From: Nitrospira sp.
Lineage (GTDB): Bacteria > Nitrospirota > Nitrospiria > Nitrospirales > UBA8639
DNA length: 64,000 nt
Assembly: GCA_011523385.1 (NCBI GenBank)
Contig: WTGX01000004.1
Span: 278,573 to 342,572, forward strand
Direction: 5' to 3'
Position numbers and translations under genes: made by a program. Below are positions 47,323 to 56,170 of the stretch, one piece after another. Every line of letters starts with the position of its first letter. Position 1 is the first letter of the stretch. Below the pieces are notes generated by a model. It was given only the letters and a program-made list of their open reading frames with translations, did no database searches and had not been told where the DNA came from.

Positions 47323-50124
47323 ATGCGCCTGTCCTGGAACGAAATTCGCACTCGTGCTGCTGAATTTGCCCGTGAATGGGAGGACGCAGCCTACGAAAAA
47401 GGCGAGACGCAGAGCTTCTACAACGACTTCTTCGGGATTTTCGGAGTCCGGCGTCGTTCCGTCGCACGGTACGAGCAACACGTGCGCAAGTTGGACAACC
47501 AGTACGGGTTCATCGACCTGTTCTGGCCGGGCGTCCTGCTCGTCGAACAGAAGAGTGCCGGCCGTGACCTGGCGAAAGCCTACGGACAGGCAGGGGAGTA
47601 CTTCGACGTTCTGCCCGAGAAGGACCGGCCACGCTACATCCTGGTCAGCGATTTTCAGAACTTCGAACTGCACGACCTTGACGAGCGCGAGCAGATCACG
47701 TTCACGCTGGCGGACCTGCCGGCTCACGTCGAGAAGTTCGGCTTCATCCTGGGCGTGCAGCGTCGCACCTTCCGCGATCAGGACCCGGTCAACGTCAAAG
47801 CCTCGGAGTTGGTGGGCCGGCTGCACGACGCGCTCAAGGCATCAGGGTACGACGGCCATGATCTGGAAGTGTTCCTGGTACGGACCGTGTTCTGCTTGTT
47901 CGCCGATGATACAGGCATTTTCGAGCCACGCGACATTTTCCTCGACCTGCTGGAGACACGGACCAGAGAAGACGGCTCCGATCTCGGCGGCTGGCTCGCA
48001 CGACTGTTCCAGGTACTGAATACGCCCGTAGAGCAGCGCCAAACCAAGCTCGATGAAGACCTCGCCCGCTTTCCCTATGTCAACGGCAAGCTGTTCGCGG
48101 TACGGCTCACGATTCCCGATTTCGACGCAGGGATGCGGGCGGTCTTGTTCGACGCGTGTCGTTTCGACTGGACGGCAATCTCGCCCGCTATCTTCGGCGC
48201 GCTCTTTCAATCCGTGCTGGAACCCGCCGAGCGCCGGGCCCAGGGCGCCCATTACACCACCGAGAAAAATATCCTGAAGGTGATTGAACCACTGTTCCTC
48301 GACGATCTGAGAGTGGAGTTTCAACGGCTCAAACGGCGCAAAGATCATCGCCGCCGCACGGCATTGGAAACCTTTCACCAGCGGCTGGGTGAAATGAAAT
48401 TCTTCGATCCAGCCTGCGGGTGCGGCAACTTTCTGATCATCGCTTACCGGGAATTGCGCGAATTGGAAATCGAACTGATCCGGGAATTGCACCGAGACGG
48501 GGGCAATGAAACGCAACGGGTGCTGGATACCGCCGACCTCTCACGGATCAACGTCGATCAGTTTTACGGCATCGAAATTGGCGAGTTCCCGGCACGCATC
48601 GCCGAAACCGCCCTGTGGATGATGGATCATATCATGAATAACCGGTTGAGCCTGGAGTTCGGGCAGAGCCACGTCCGCATTCCGCTTGAAGATGCGCCGC
48701 ACATCCTGAACGCAGACGCTCTGGAAACGGATTGGGCGGACGTGCTGCAGCCGGAAAACTGCTCTTTCGTGTTCGGCAATCCGCCGTTCGCCGGAGCGAA
48801 GTTCCAAAGAGAAGAGCAGCGCGCCCAAGTACGCCGCATTGCCGCCTTGGGCAAGAACGGCGGAACACTCGACTATGTGACCGCCTGGTTCATCGAGGCC
48901 GGACAATACGTTCAAAAGGGAACGGCGCGGATCGGCTTCGTCGCCACCAATTCAATTACCCAAGGCGAGCAGGTGGCACAACTCTGGCCGCTCCTGTTCG
49001 AGCGTTGTGGCCTGGAAATGGCCTTCGCGCACCGTACTTTCGCCTGGGGCTCGGACGCGCGCGGCAAGGCGCATGTACACGTCGTCATTATCGGGCTCGA
49101 CGTCAGGGATCGCCAGCGGACGGACAAACGCCTGTTCAGCTATCCCGACATCAACAGCGAACCGGAAGAAACCCGGCACACAGCGCTTTCGCCCTATCTG
49201 TTCGACGCCGGCGGGCTCGCTGATCCGCATCTGACAGTGAGAGAGGAAAGTGGTCCGATTAACGGGATGGGAACGCTGATAATCGGTTCCAAACCTATCG
49301 ATGGGGGCAATTACATATTCGATGGGGAAGAACGAGCCGTGTTGCTGGAAGCAGAGCCGGAAGCCGTGACTTTCCTGCATCCCTTTGTAGGTGCGCGTGA
49401 ATACCTGCAAGGCGGCGAACGCTGGATTCTCGCTTTACACGAAGCTGAACCGGGAGTGTTAGCACGGCTTCCGCGTGTACGAGAGCGTATTGCGGCTGTT
49501 CGTGCATACCGGCAAGCCAGCAATAGCAAACCCACGCAAAAACTGTCGGAGACACCGACACTCTATCATGTGAACGTTGTTCCCACCGCGCCGTTTCTGG
49601 TCATTCCAGAAGTCAGTTCCGAACGGCGCGAGTATGTGCCCATTGGTTGGCTTGAGCCACCAGTAATTCCAAGCAATCTCGTTCGGGTCTTAGAGAATGC
49701 GACCCTCGCCGATTTTGCGCTGCTCACGTCTGCCATGCACATGGCTTGGCTACGCCACGTCGGCGGTCGTCTGAAAAGCGATTATCGCTATTCCATTGGC
49801 CTCGTGTACAACACCTTCCCAATGCCACATAAAGATGCCGACCTGTCAAAGCTGGAGCCATTGGCTAAGGCCGTACTCGACGCCCGCGCCGTCCACTCTG
49901 ACTCAACGCTGGCCGACCTCTACGACCCTAACCTCATGCCACCAGATCTCCGCAAAGCTCACCAAACCCTCGACCGCGCCGTAGACCGGCTCTATCGCCG
50001 TACCGGCTTCGCATCCGAACGCGAGCGCGTTGAGCACCTGTTCATGCTCTACGAGAAAATGCGCGTCCCCTTAAAAGCCGCAATGCAGGAAAAACCAAAG
50101 TGGAGGAGGGTAAAGAGCAAATAG
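47323..50124 (+). CDS. MmeI-like restriction-modification protein (type IIG/IIL)
   Basis: A 933-residue single-chain restriction-modification enzyme similar in length and layout to MmeI. The N-terminal nuclease has Asp 65, nine residues, Glu 75-Gln-Lys 77 (IDLFWPGVLLVEQKS), the D-x9-ExK pattern of this family. A helical linker leads to the gamma-type N6-adenine methyltransferase with motif I FFDPACGCGNF (from about residue 360) and motif IV NPPF (from about 486). A target-recognition region (about 600-830) includes YSIGLVYNTFPMP near its end, and a helical C-terminus follows. All catalytic motifs are intact, so it should both methylate and cut, recognising one sequence set by its recognition domain. 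No separate methylase or specificity gene accompanies it. Confidence 0.92.
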   Translation: MRLSWNEIRTRAAEFAREWEDAAYEKGETQSFYNDFFGIFGVRRRSVARYEQHVRKLDNQYGFIDLFWPGVLLVEQKSAGRDLAKAYGQAGEYFDVLPEKDRPRYILVSDFQNFELHDLDEREQITFTLADLPAHVEKFGFILGVQRRTFRDQDPVNVKASELVGRLHDALKASGYDGHDLEVFLVRTVFCLFADDTGIFEPRDIFLDLLETRTREDGSDLGGWLARLFQVLNTPVEQRQTKLDEDLARFPYVNGKLFAVRLTIPDFDAGMRAVLFDACRFDWTAISPAIFGALFQSVLEPAERRAQGAHYTTEKNILKVIEPLFLDDLRVEFQRLKRRKDHRRRTALETFHQRLGEMKFFDPACGCGNFLIIAYRELRELEIELIRELHRDGGNETQRVLDTADLSRINVDQFYGIEIGEFPARIAETALWMMDHIMNNRLSLEFGQSHVRIPLEDAPHILNADALETDWADVLQPENCSFVFGNPPFAGAKFQREEQRAQVRRIAALGKNGGTLDYVTAWFIEAGQYVQKGTARIGFVATNSITQGEQVAQLWPLLFERCGLEMAFAHRTFAWGSDARGKAHVHVVIIGLDVRDRQRTDKRLFSYPDINSEPEETRHTALSPYLFDAGGLADPHLTVREESGPINGMGTLIIGSKPIDGGNYIFDGEERAVLLEAEPEAVTFLHPFVGAREYLQGGERWILALHEAEPGVLARLPRVRERIAAVRAYRQASNSKPTQKLSETPTLYHVNVVPTAPFLVIPEVSSERREYVPIGWLEPPVIPSNLVRVLENATLADFALLTSAMHMAWLRHVGGRLKSDYRYSIGLVYNTFPMPHKDADLSKLEPLAKAVLDARAVHSDSTLADLYDPNLMPPDLRKAHQTLDRAVDRLYRRTGFASERERVEHLFMLYEKMRVPLKAAMQEKPKWRRVKSK

Positions 50125-50270
50125 ACAAGAGTGGGGCAGTAACCGTCAGTCTCGGTCATTGGGACTTATACGGAATGCTAGCCAACCACGATCTGGCTTT
50201 GCGCTTGACGTTGACGGGCTTCTTACTGCTCTTTACAATAAAAACAGAGTCCTTTAAAGGAGGGTAGCTT

Positions 50271-50552
50271 TTGCCTAAAGAACCAGAAATATTGCCATTC
50301 CCTGAAAGAAGTGAAAATCATCCATCTGGGGGTAGTGTTAAGGTATGGGAAGTTGGCATAAAACATGCCAATGAACATTACTCAACCATTGAAACAGGAG
50401 ACGGTGGGCAACTGCTTATAAAGGCGACGCCGACCGAAGTCCTGCGGATTCAAGATACTGATGATGGAAGAGGAAATCCCTTGTACATTGTTCGCTCACA
50501 AACCATCGTCGTTGTGAATAAAAAGCCTTTTGATAGAAGAGAAGGGGGATAG
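50271..50552 (+). CDS. Small hypothetical protein, first gene of a three-gene unit
   Basis: A 93-residue protein, not recognised. It begins at TTG 50271, preceded by an excellent AAAGGAGGG (50257-50265), which decides the start. The sequence looks like a small beta-rich domain: VKVWEVGIKHANEHYSTIETGDGGQLLIKATPTEVLRIQDTDDGRGNPLYIVRSQTIVVV. It ends four bases before the next start codon, so the three genes 50271-51370 form one tight unit. Codon use and AT content differ from the MmeI-like gene upstream, which suggests a separate origin. Confidence 0.68.
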   Translation: MPKEPEILPFPERSENHPSGGSVKVWEVGIKHANEHYSTIETGDGGQLLIKATPTEVLRIQDTDDGRGNPLYIVRSQTIVVVNKKPFDRREGG

Positions 50553-50556
50553 CATC

Positions 50557-50937
50557 ATGGAAAGCCCTGTGATTTCTTCTTCATTAGAGATCACGCTATC
50601 GAGCTACGAAGAGAAAATTTCTCTTTCCCAGATTGATGAAAATGAAGTTCTCTTTAGTTCATTAGCAGATGATTGGCGTAAAGAATCTGAACTGCTTTCT
50701 TCTACACAGGACATCATCAACTGTCCTTCTTACCAGAAAATTATTGGGATGGGGAGAGTGGCCGTTCCATTCATTATCAGGGAGTTACAGAAAGGTAAGG
50801 GGTACGGACTAGGGCATTGGTCGCACGCCCTCGAGGTTTTGACTGGCGAAAATCCTGTACGACATGCACAGAAAGGCAACATCCGGGCCATCGCGGACGC
50901 GTGGCTGGAATGGGCAGAGAATAAGTATGAACGATAG
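50557..50937 (+). CDS. Hypothetical protein of the three-gene unit
   Basis: A 126-residue protein. The start ATG 50557 is set by GAAGGGGG nine bases upstream; a TTG nine codons earlier is less likely. The C-terminal part, YQKIIGMGRVAVPFIIRELQKGKGYGLGHWSHALEVLTGENPVRHAQKGNIRAIADAWLEWAENK, resembles a widespread family of small helical proteins with the pattern IIGMGxxAVPxIIREL...W..AL..LTGENPV...GN....A.AWLxW. Their function is not known to me. It overlaps the next gene by eleven bases and is probably made together with it. Confidence 0.72.
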   Translation: MESPVISSSLEITLSSYEEKISLSQIDENEVLFSSLADDWRKESELLSSTQDIINCPSYQKIIGMGRVAVPFIIRELQKGKGYGLGHWSHALEVLTGENPVRHAQKGNIRAIADAWLEWAENKYER

Positions 50938-51370
50938 TAGGCTCTCCGATGCATTCCCAAACCTCACACCGAACAACTCCATCGATACAAGCCCAAAAGA
51001 TGAGTCTTATAACTGCATCGCATTTGCACTTGACGATACCAACCATTGGTGGTGCCCGTTAAGGTATTGGCCGAGTGATATTCCGTCAGAACCAACCATT
51101 CAGACATATATTCAGCTTTTTGAGAAATATGGAGGGTATGAGGTTTGTAAGGATGGGAGCCTCGAGGATGATTGCGAAAAGATCGCCCTTTTTGCACTAG
51201 AATTTGAAAATGGATTGCTTATCTCAACACATGCAGCAAAACAACTTCCTAATGGATGGTGGCAAAGCAAGCTGGGGAAGTCGAAGGACATTGCGCATAC
51301 AAATCCCGAAGATCTTAATGGTCCACTCTACGGACGTCCCGTCACATTCATGCGCCGCCGCCTCTTATAA
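50927..51370 (+). CDS. Hypothetical protein (DUF7689-like), third gene of the unit
   Basis: A 147-residue protein. Conserved-looking blocks are YNCIAFALDDTNHWWCPLRYWP near the N-terminus and KIALFALEF...LISTHAAKQLPNGWWQSKLGKSKDIAHTNPEDLNGPLYG in the second half. The spacing of Cys in NCIAFA, His in STHAA and His in DIAH could suggest a papain/NlpC-like hydrolase fold, but this is inference. The same pairing with an IIGMG-type protein is familiar from other genomes. It starts at ATG 50927 inside the end of the previous gene, so coupled translation is likely. Confidence 0.68.
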   Translation: MNDSRLSDAFPNLTPNNSIDTSPKDESYNCIAFALDDTNHWWCPLRYWPSDIPSEPTIQTYIQLFEKYGGYEVCKDGSLEDDCEKIALFALEFENGLLISTHAAKQLPNGWWQSKLGKSKDIAHTNPEDLNGPLYGRPVTFMRRRLL

Positions 51371-51424
51371 TGATAATGCACTCGACTAGTCCATAGCATT
51401 CCGTGTAAGTCCCCAGTCATTCTG

Positions 51425-51454
51425 TTGACCAGCCAAGCAATCACATGCTAGATT
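51425..51454 (+). promoter_or_regulatory. Candidate promoter of the small gene at 51462
   Basis: TTGACC, 18 bases, TAGATT, conserved in sequence and position with 44997-45026. The predicted transcription start coincides with the ATG at 51462 and no ribosome site is present, so a leaderless transcript is plausible. Confidence 0.5.
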
Positions 51455-51461
51455 AAAACCT

Positions 51462-51689
51462 ATGAAACGTAAGCTATCGGATAAAGAAATTGCTCAAGAA
51501 ATGGCAAATATTATGGTGGACCACCTGGAAACTTTGCCTGCAGAGGAACGTCATAAAAAGATTCAAGCAGGGCAAAAAGTTATAAAGGGTCTAAAAAAGT
51601 CTACCTCTTCTTCTGCTTCTGGGAAGCCTGCCAAAGCTCCATCACCTTCTGATACCTCTCACTTCTCTCTTGCAGCCCGTGGGCATTGA
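51462..51689 (+). CDS. Small basic hypothetical protein of a duplicated convergent pair
   Basis: A 75-residue protein, not recognised. The first 45 residues (KLSDKEIAQEMANIMVDHLETLPAEERHKKIQAGQKVIKGLKK) are amphipathic and are conserved in the frameshifted copy at 45034-45211. The Ser/Pro-rich tail lies opposite the end of the convergent gene 51601-51855 and is not conserved in the copy. The conserved head supports a real gene. A conserved promoter-like sequence ends seven bases upstream. Confidence 0.6.
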   Translation: MKRKLSDKEIAQEMANIMVDHLETLPAEERHKKIQAGQKVIKGLKKSTSSSASGKPAKAPSPSDTSHFSLAARGH

Positions 51690-51855
51690 GAAAAGATTTA
51701 AATCTTTTAAAATCGCCTTCCCTGACTAACTGAAAGAAATCCTCTTCAAACTGTCTCCGTAGCATTTGGGCTTCTCGATCGATCTTTCTTTTCCCTCGAC
51801 TCTTTTCCTCGGCCATCACGTCCTGGATTTCTTTCTCAGTCGTTTTCTTCTTCAT
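51601..51855 (-). CDS. Small charged hypothetical protein, convergent and overlapping with 51462
   Basis: An 84-residue lysine- and glutamate-rich helical protein (MKKKTTEKEIQDVMAEEKSRGKRKIDREAQ..., then RRQFEEDFFQLVREGDFKRFKSFLNAHGL). Its 3' end overlaps the convergent gene at 51462-51689 by 89 bases. A GTG ten codons upstream (51885) is an alternative start. The upstream bases, but not the body, are preserved at the decayed copy near 45180-45235. No family was recognised. The arrangement could be a toxin-antitoxin-like pair with antisense control, but nothing in the sequence proves it. Confidence 0.55.
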   Translation of the reverse strand: MKKKTTEKEIQDVMAEEKSRGKRKIDREAQMLRRQFEEDFFQLVREGDFKRFKSFLNAHGLQERSERYQKVMELWQASQKQKKR

Positions 51856-51929
51856 CGTTGGGTAAATCCTCTTGAGCCGGTTCACCGTTAGAGACTTTTA
51901 CATTTCATACGGATCACTTCCAGCATCGT

Positions 51930-54900
51930 TCAATGCCTCAGTCTCTTTTCGATTTTTGCTTCAGTGTCCCACCGTTGCGCATCCCGGTCGTAGCCGTCTG
52001 CAATGCTTTTGAGGACACTGCTGACATAGGGATAGTCGAACTCGCGTAACTTGGCCCAGTCCCTGTACTGTGCGGCAAGCGCACGTTCCTGTGCACCACC
52101 CTCCTCGCGAAAGTGCACGCCACGGTTGTTGTAAACACCGATATTGAAGCCTGTGCCGATTTCTTGTGAAGCAATACGCTCCATCACCTCGCAGACAGGA
52201 AGGCAAGGCCACTCGCCGTTCTCTTCGGTAGGCGCCTTGGACAGAAGCTCGCCGATCTTTTCGTCACCGATTTCGCCGCGACCGTGTTCGGCGCAGAGCC
52301 GTCGCACCTCGGTCACCCAGGCATGCAGTGCTTCAGTTTTGATCTTGCCGTCATGGTCGCTTCCCGGAACGTGTTGGATTCGACCAAGAAGCTGGTAGGC
52401 TGCGGAGATCAATCCTTTGCGGTGCTCGCGGTCTTCAATCCGCCATTCCGGGGGGTCTTGCCCATCGTCATTCCGTTTGAACGCAAGTGCTAACAATTGA
52501 ACGAAAAAGATCGGCGAATCGGCAATTTGCCGCTCCAAATTAGGGATGCCGTGTTCGCTATGCTCAAGGGCTTCGATATATAGAAACTCAAGTTGCGCCA
52601 TTTCGTCAGGCCTGACACCGGTACGGCCGTCGAGCGAATTGAGAGCCGCCGAAATATCGTAATCGTCAACTCTGTACCACTCAGCAGGCTCGGCATCCAC
52701 AGTCGCAACTTTGAGAAGAAGCCGCTTCAGCCTCGAGGTTTCGATCTGGTGCCAATCCAAACGAACGACATGGAAAGCCGCTCGTGGACGTTTTGCTTCA
52801 AGCAGGCGATCGATGATCTCGTTCAGATCCGCTTCACTGTGGCTTTTCCAGTATGGTACCACTTCCCGCCAATAGCGAATGAAGATTTTTTCGCCGTATT
52901 GGTCGATCAGACGCCATGTGGCCTGCCCGAACGGGGCCTGCAGGAACAACCGTACGATCCGGTTAGTGTCCATACCATCGGCTACAGCCGCGAGAATGGC
53001 GCTCTGAGCGTCGTCTTTCAGAGCAGACAGGAAACCATGAATGCAGAAATCAAACTTCTTTTCCAGGTCGTCGGATATGGAAAGACATTGCCGCAGTATA
53101 TCGGCCTGTATGTTGGCGTCTGTCATACTCATCCCCAGAGAATTTCCTACTCTATCGGGCGCGTTGCTATGAGAAAGGAGATCTGTTACGCCATCAAACC
53201 CGCGTTCAGTCCATATCTCTCTCATCGCACCTGTGCGAAGCTTCTGAGTCTCCTCACCGTGTTTGTCGTAGTCGAAGTTCTGATCTTCGATCTTGTCGGT
53301 GGAAGGTTCGACCCAATGTTGGGCAAAGAGCCAAGCGTGTCGTACGACAAGATCACGTGGTTGGAGCTTCTTGTACGCCAAGCGCGCCCGGTTCTTTGTT
53401 GCGTCATTCAGGCCACGCAGTCGGCCACTCCGGGTAAACGCAAAACGGCGGATCCTTTCACGGAGTTCCGCTTTGGCCTTGTCGTCGGCTTCCGAATCCG
53501 CCCAAGCGTCGATCAGGTCCCAAACTTTCGCTTGGTCTTGTTCAGCAATATCCTTGACTCGTTCGATGAGGTCGCCAAGCGTTCTTGGATCGTGCTTTGG
53601 CCATGCAAATACGAGGTCGAGTGCCTTACGTGTGAACTGATGAAATTCTCCCCACGTTACCGGTTGGCCGGCACCTGAAGCGTCGCTACGCCAGCGTGGA
53701 CGGTAGGAGTAATTCCCAAAGCGAGTACCAGTCTTAAGCTGTTCGATGCAAATCTGCCACCCGATAACCGGACGCTTCTTTGTCAGCGTCTCAAGGCCTT
53801 TCATCCGCTCTTCAAGTGAAGTGGCCGTCTGCGGCATCCATGACCGGTACATGGCTTGCAGGCTGGATATCGGTTTATTGGTCCAATTGTCGTCGATAAT
53901 AGTTTCCGACAACTGCGCGAGTATCAAGCTCACACGATTGAGGTCTTGCCAGGCGAGGCATTCCAGTGCCCACAAGAGTTCCGCTCGTATCGGCGAAGCG
54001 AACGGGCCACTCTCGGTGGGCTGCAATAGACCAAGTACGACTGGCGATGACTGCCGCAAATCCGTCTCAAGCAACTTGAGGAACACATCTGGCGCCGCCT
54101 CCGCGTAGCGTGGCAGGTCTTTATTGTGAGAAAGCAACTTATCCAAGGTCAGCGGGGCAAGCAGCTTATGAATGAGTATAGAAACACGACTCTCAACGTC
54201 AATGCCAATCCGGCTTTGGAACAGGTTGTTGCCGTGAACGGAGAGGAGGACGAGCGTTTCGCAGATGCCTTCGCGGAGCGCATTAGAGTGAGCGCGTACC
54301 TTGTCATATATTGGTGCCGCCCATCGCTGGTCCTCTGGAAGATCAAGCGCCGGTTCGCTTTCGGAAAGCACGCGTTCAACAAGCCGGAAGAATTTGTCGA
54401 GATCTTCTTCGATTACGTGCTTGTCTACGACAAATAAGGCATCGATTCTCGATGCGACGCCGCGATAGTGTCCGACAGACCAAACCGGACTGTCATCGAC
54501 TTGTAGCAGACGCGCGATGCTCTTTTCGATGTCTTGATAGGGTTTCTCCGCAAGGGAGGCTAAAATTTCACGATCGGCCTTGGACGTTGCGTTCCATGCC
54601 CCGATCAAGGCCATAGGGAGCAGATCACTAGCAGTGACCGAATCACCGGCCCACTGGGGTGTCATGATGGCGGGAATCCTTGAAAGCCGTCGCCGCAGAA
54701 TGGTTGGTGAACATCCGGACTCTCTCGCAAGCAGCTCGACTCTATCGCCTTTGATGCCCATTTCGGCGAGAGCCTTCTCAAAAGCATCGTATTTCGGAAG
54801 GTCAAGGGCGATACACGACTGTGAATCAATGTCATTGCGGGGACGAATGTCATTGCGGAGACGGATGCCGATGCTGGGAAGACGGCGATAGACGTTAGCA

Positions 54901-56036
54901 AGTTCACGTTCGGCTTCTTCACTACAGACGATCGGAATTAACCGTGACGACGGCGTTGCGACAGTTCGTAACGTCTCAGCCGACTTAAACACTGCCGGAA
55001 TGGCTTTCGAGCCTGTGGCGATATCACTGTCCTGGAATAGGCACCAAAGAAACGCAAGTGCTTCATCTTTGGAATCGGCCTCGACAACAAACGGCTCCTT
55101 GTTTGGATTTTGAAGCCATTTTTTGAAAGTGTTACTGTGTGCCATGAGCGCAGGCTCGAACAGCGTGGGCACCATCTTCGGATCGCTCGCCTCTTCCCAG
55201 CGCTGCCAGCAACGATCAAGGGTCTCGAATCCTTTGATTTGCATGTCGAGTTGTTCGGCAAGCCACATCTGCGCCGGAATTGACTCTTCCACCCACTGTT
55301 CAAGATCACTTGCGTCGAATGCCCGTACCGCTTTCCAATTTCCAGTCGCCTGTTTGCTATTGGCCCATTCGTTCTTCCTGGGCCAGTTGTGCGGCGTAAC
55401 AAAGATAAAGCTGCATTCAGCACGCTCGTCTGCCGAGACGGAAAAGAGGCGGTCTGCATAAACTTTTTCAGCCTTATTTCTCGGGTTCTTATTGGTGCTG
55501 AACTCCCAGCAAGATTTTCCTTCAGGAACCCAGGGTGTCGCTGCTGCAGCTTCGGTCAGGCCATCCCAGCCCTTGCGCTCCGCGTTGTCGTACCCGGGGA
55601 AGTCAACTTGTTGCAATTCATGGCCAGTTGAATGAACCAGCTTACGCAGAAGCACCGGAAGCAGGTTACGGACTTCGATGTTGCTTTCGGCCCACTTCTG
55701 GATATGTTGGGCCTTGATGGGTTGCAAATCGGGAATATAAACGTGACTTGTGATGAACCTATCTTTTTCAATCCGGCTATAGCGGTCAAAATCCGCCTGA
55801 CGGTTCAGGAGTTGCTGGCGGTCGGCGCCGAATGCCTTTTCCAACCGGACGGCCATGTCGGGGGAGAGAGATGATTTGCCGTTCACCAAATTCGACAGGG
55901 CTGGCCTGCCCACACCCAAACGCTTTGCAGCCTCCGTTACAGACATACCGGGTGGGATAACTTCTTCTTTGATATAACTGCCTGGGTGGTCGGGGTTTTT
56001 TGATGGATTTGGCATGCGTTTGATTTTAAGGCCCAT
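51930..56036 (-). CDS. HigA-like HTH fused to nuclease-like domain and long helical body (candidate defence protein)
   Basis: A single 1,368-residue protein. Residues 17-70 are a HigA-type XRE helix-turn-helix (HPGSYIKEEVIPPGMSVTEAAKRLGVGRPALSNLVNGKSSLSPDMAVRLEKAFG). Residues about 110-265 look like a restriction-endonuclease-type fold: GWDG (156-159), then VPEGKSCWEFSTNKNPRNKAEKVYADR (170-196), the G-x-D-G...S-x-W-E-x-S...KA-x-x-Y pattern seen in large defence-associated proteins. Residues about 312-400 resemble a P-loop NTPase core without the Walker A lysine motif (EPFVVEADSKDEALAFL; RLIPIVCSEEAEREL). A winged-helix-like piece (ESGCSPTILRRRLSRIPAI) near 450 leads to about 900 residues of helical, HEAT/TPR-like sequence. 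The start may be ATG 56036 or ATG 56015; neither has a ribosome site. It stands alone in the island. I recognise no named system. Confidence 0.7.
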   Translation of the reverse strand: MGLKIKRMPNPSKNPDHPGSYIKEEVIPPGMSVTEAAKRLGVGRPALSNLVNGKSSLSPDMAVRLEKAFGADRQQLLNRQADFDRYSRIEKDRFITSHVYIPDLQPIKAQHIQKWAESNIEVRNLLPVLLRKLVHSTGHELQQVDFPGYDNAERKGWDGLTEAAAATPWVPEGKSCWEFSTNKNPRNKAEKVYADRLFSVSADERAECSFIFVTPHNWPRKNEWANSKQATGNWKAVRAFDASDLEQWVEESIPAQMWLAEQLDMQIKGFETLDRCWQRWEEASDPKMVPTLFEPALMAHSNTFKKWLQNPNKEPFVVEADSKDEALAFLWCLFQDSDIATGSKAIPAVFKSAETLRTVATPSSRLIPIVCSEEAERELANVYRRLPSIGIRLRNDIRPRNDIDSQSCIALDLPKYDAFEKALAEMGIKGDRVELLARESGCSPTILRRRLSRIPAIMTPQWAGDSVTASDLLPMALIGAWNATSKADREILASLAEKPYQDIEKSIARLLQVDDSPVWSVGHYRGVASRIDALFVVDKHVIEEDLDKFFRLVERVLSESEPALDLPEDQRWAAPIYDKVRAHSNALREGICETLVLLSVHGNNLFQSRIGIDVESRVSILIHKLLAPLTLDKLLSHNKDLPRYAEAAPDVFLKLLETDLRQSSPVVLGLLQPTESGPFASPIRAELLWALECLAWQDLNRVSLILAQLSETIIDDNWTNKPISSLQAMYRSWMPQTATSLEERMKGLETLTKKRPVIGWQICIEQLKTGTRFGNYSYRPRWRSDASGAGQPVTWGEFHQFTRKALDLVFAWPKHDPRTLGDLIERVKDIAEQDQAKVWDLIDAWADSEADDKAKAELRERIRRFAFTRSGRLRGLNDATKNRARLAYKKLQPRDLVVRHAWLFAQHWVEPSTDKIEDQNFDYDKHGEETQKLRTGAMREIWTERGFDGVTDLLSHSNAPDRVGNSLGMSMTDANIQADILRQCLSISDDLEKKFDFCIHGFLSALKDDAQSAILAAVADGMDTNRIVRLFLQAPFGQATWRLIDQYGEKIFIRYWREVVPYWKSHSEADLNEIIDRLLEAKRPRAAFHVVRLDWHQIETSRLKRLLLKVATVDAEPAEWYRVDDYDISAALNSLDGRTGVRPDEMAQLEFLYIEALEHSEHGIPNLERQIADSPIFFVQLLALAFKRNDDGQDPPEWRIEDREHRKGLISAAYQLLGRIQHVPGSDHDGKIKTEALHAWVTEVRRLCAEHGRGEIGDEKIGELLSKAPTEENGEWPCLPVCEVMERIASQEIGTGFNIGVYNNRGVHFREEGGAQERALAAQYRDWAKLREFDYPYVSSVLKSIADGYDRDAQRWDTEAKIEKRLRH

Positions 56037-56170
56037 TTAATCGTATTCTGTAGCGCAACAGAAGTCAATAATTTTGTGATGAAATCTATGATATTAGAAA
56101 ACGCCATGAAATCAAGTTCTTACAGAAAGAAGAAAACGGCAGGAATATGAAGCCAGTACCCATAAAAAAC

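Noticed and set aside
52593..53678. A plus-strand frame of 361 codons opposite the HTH-nuclease-like gene
   Set aside because: It lies wholly inside a better supported gene and shows no motif.
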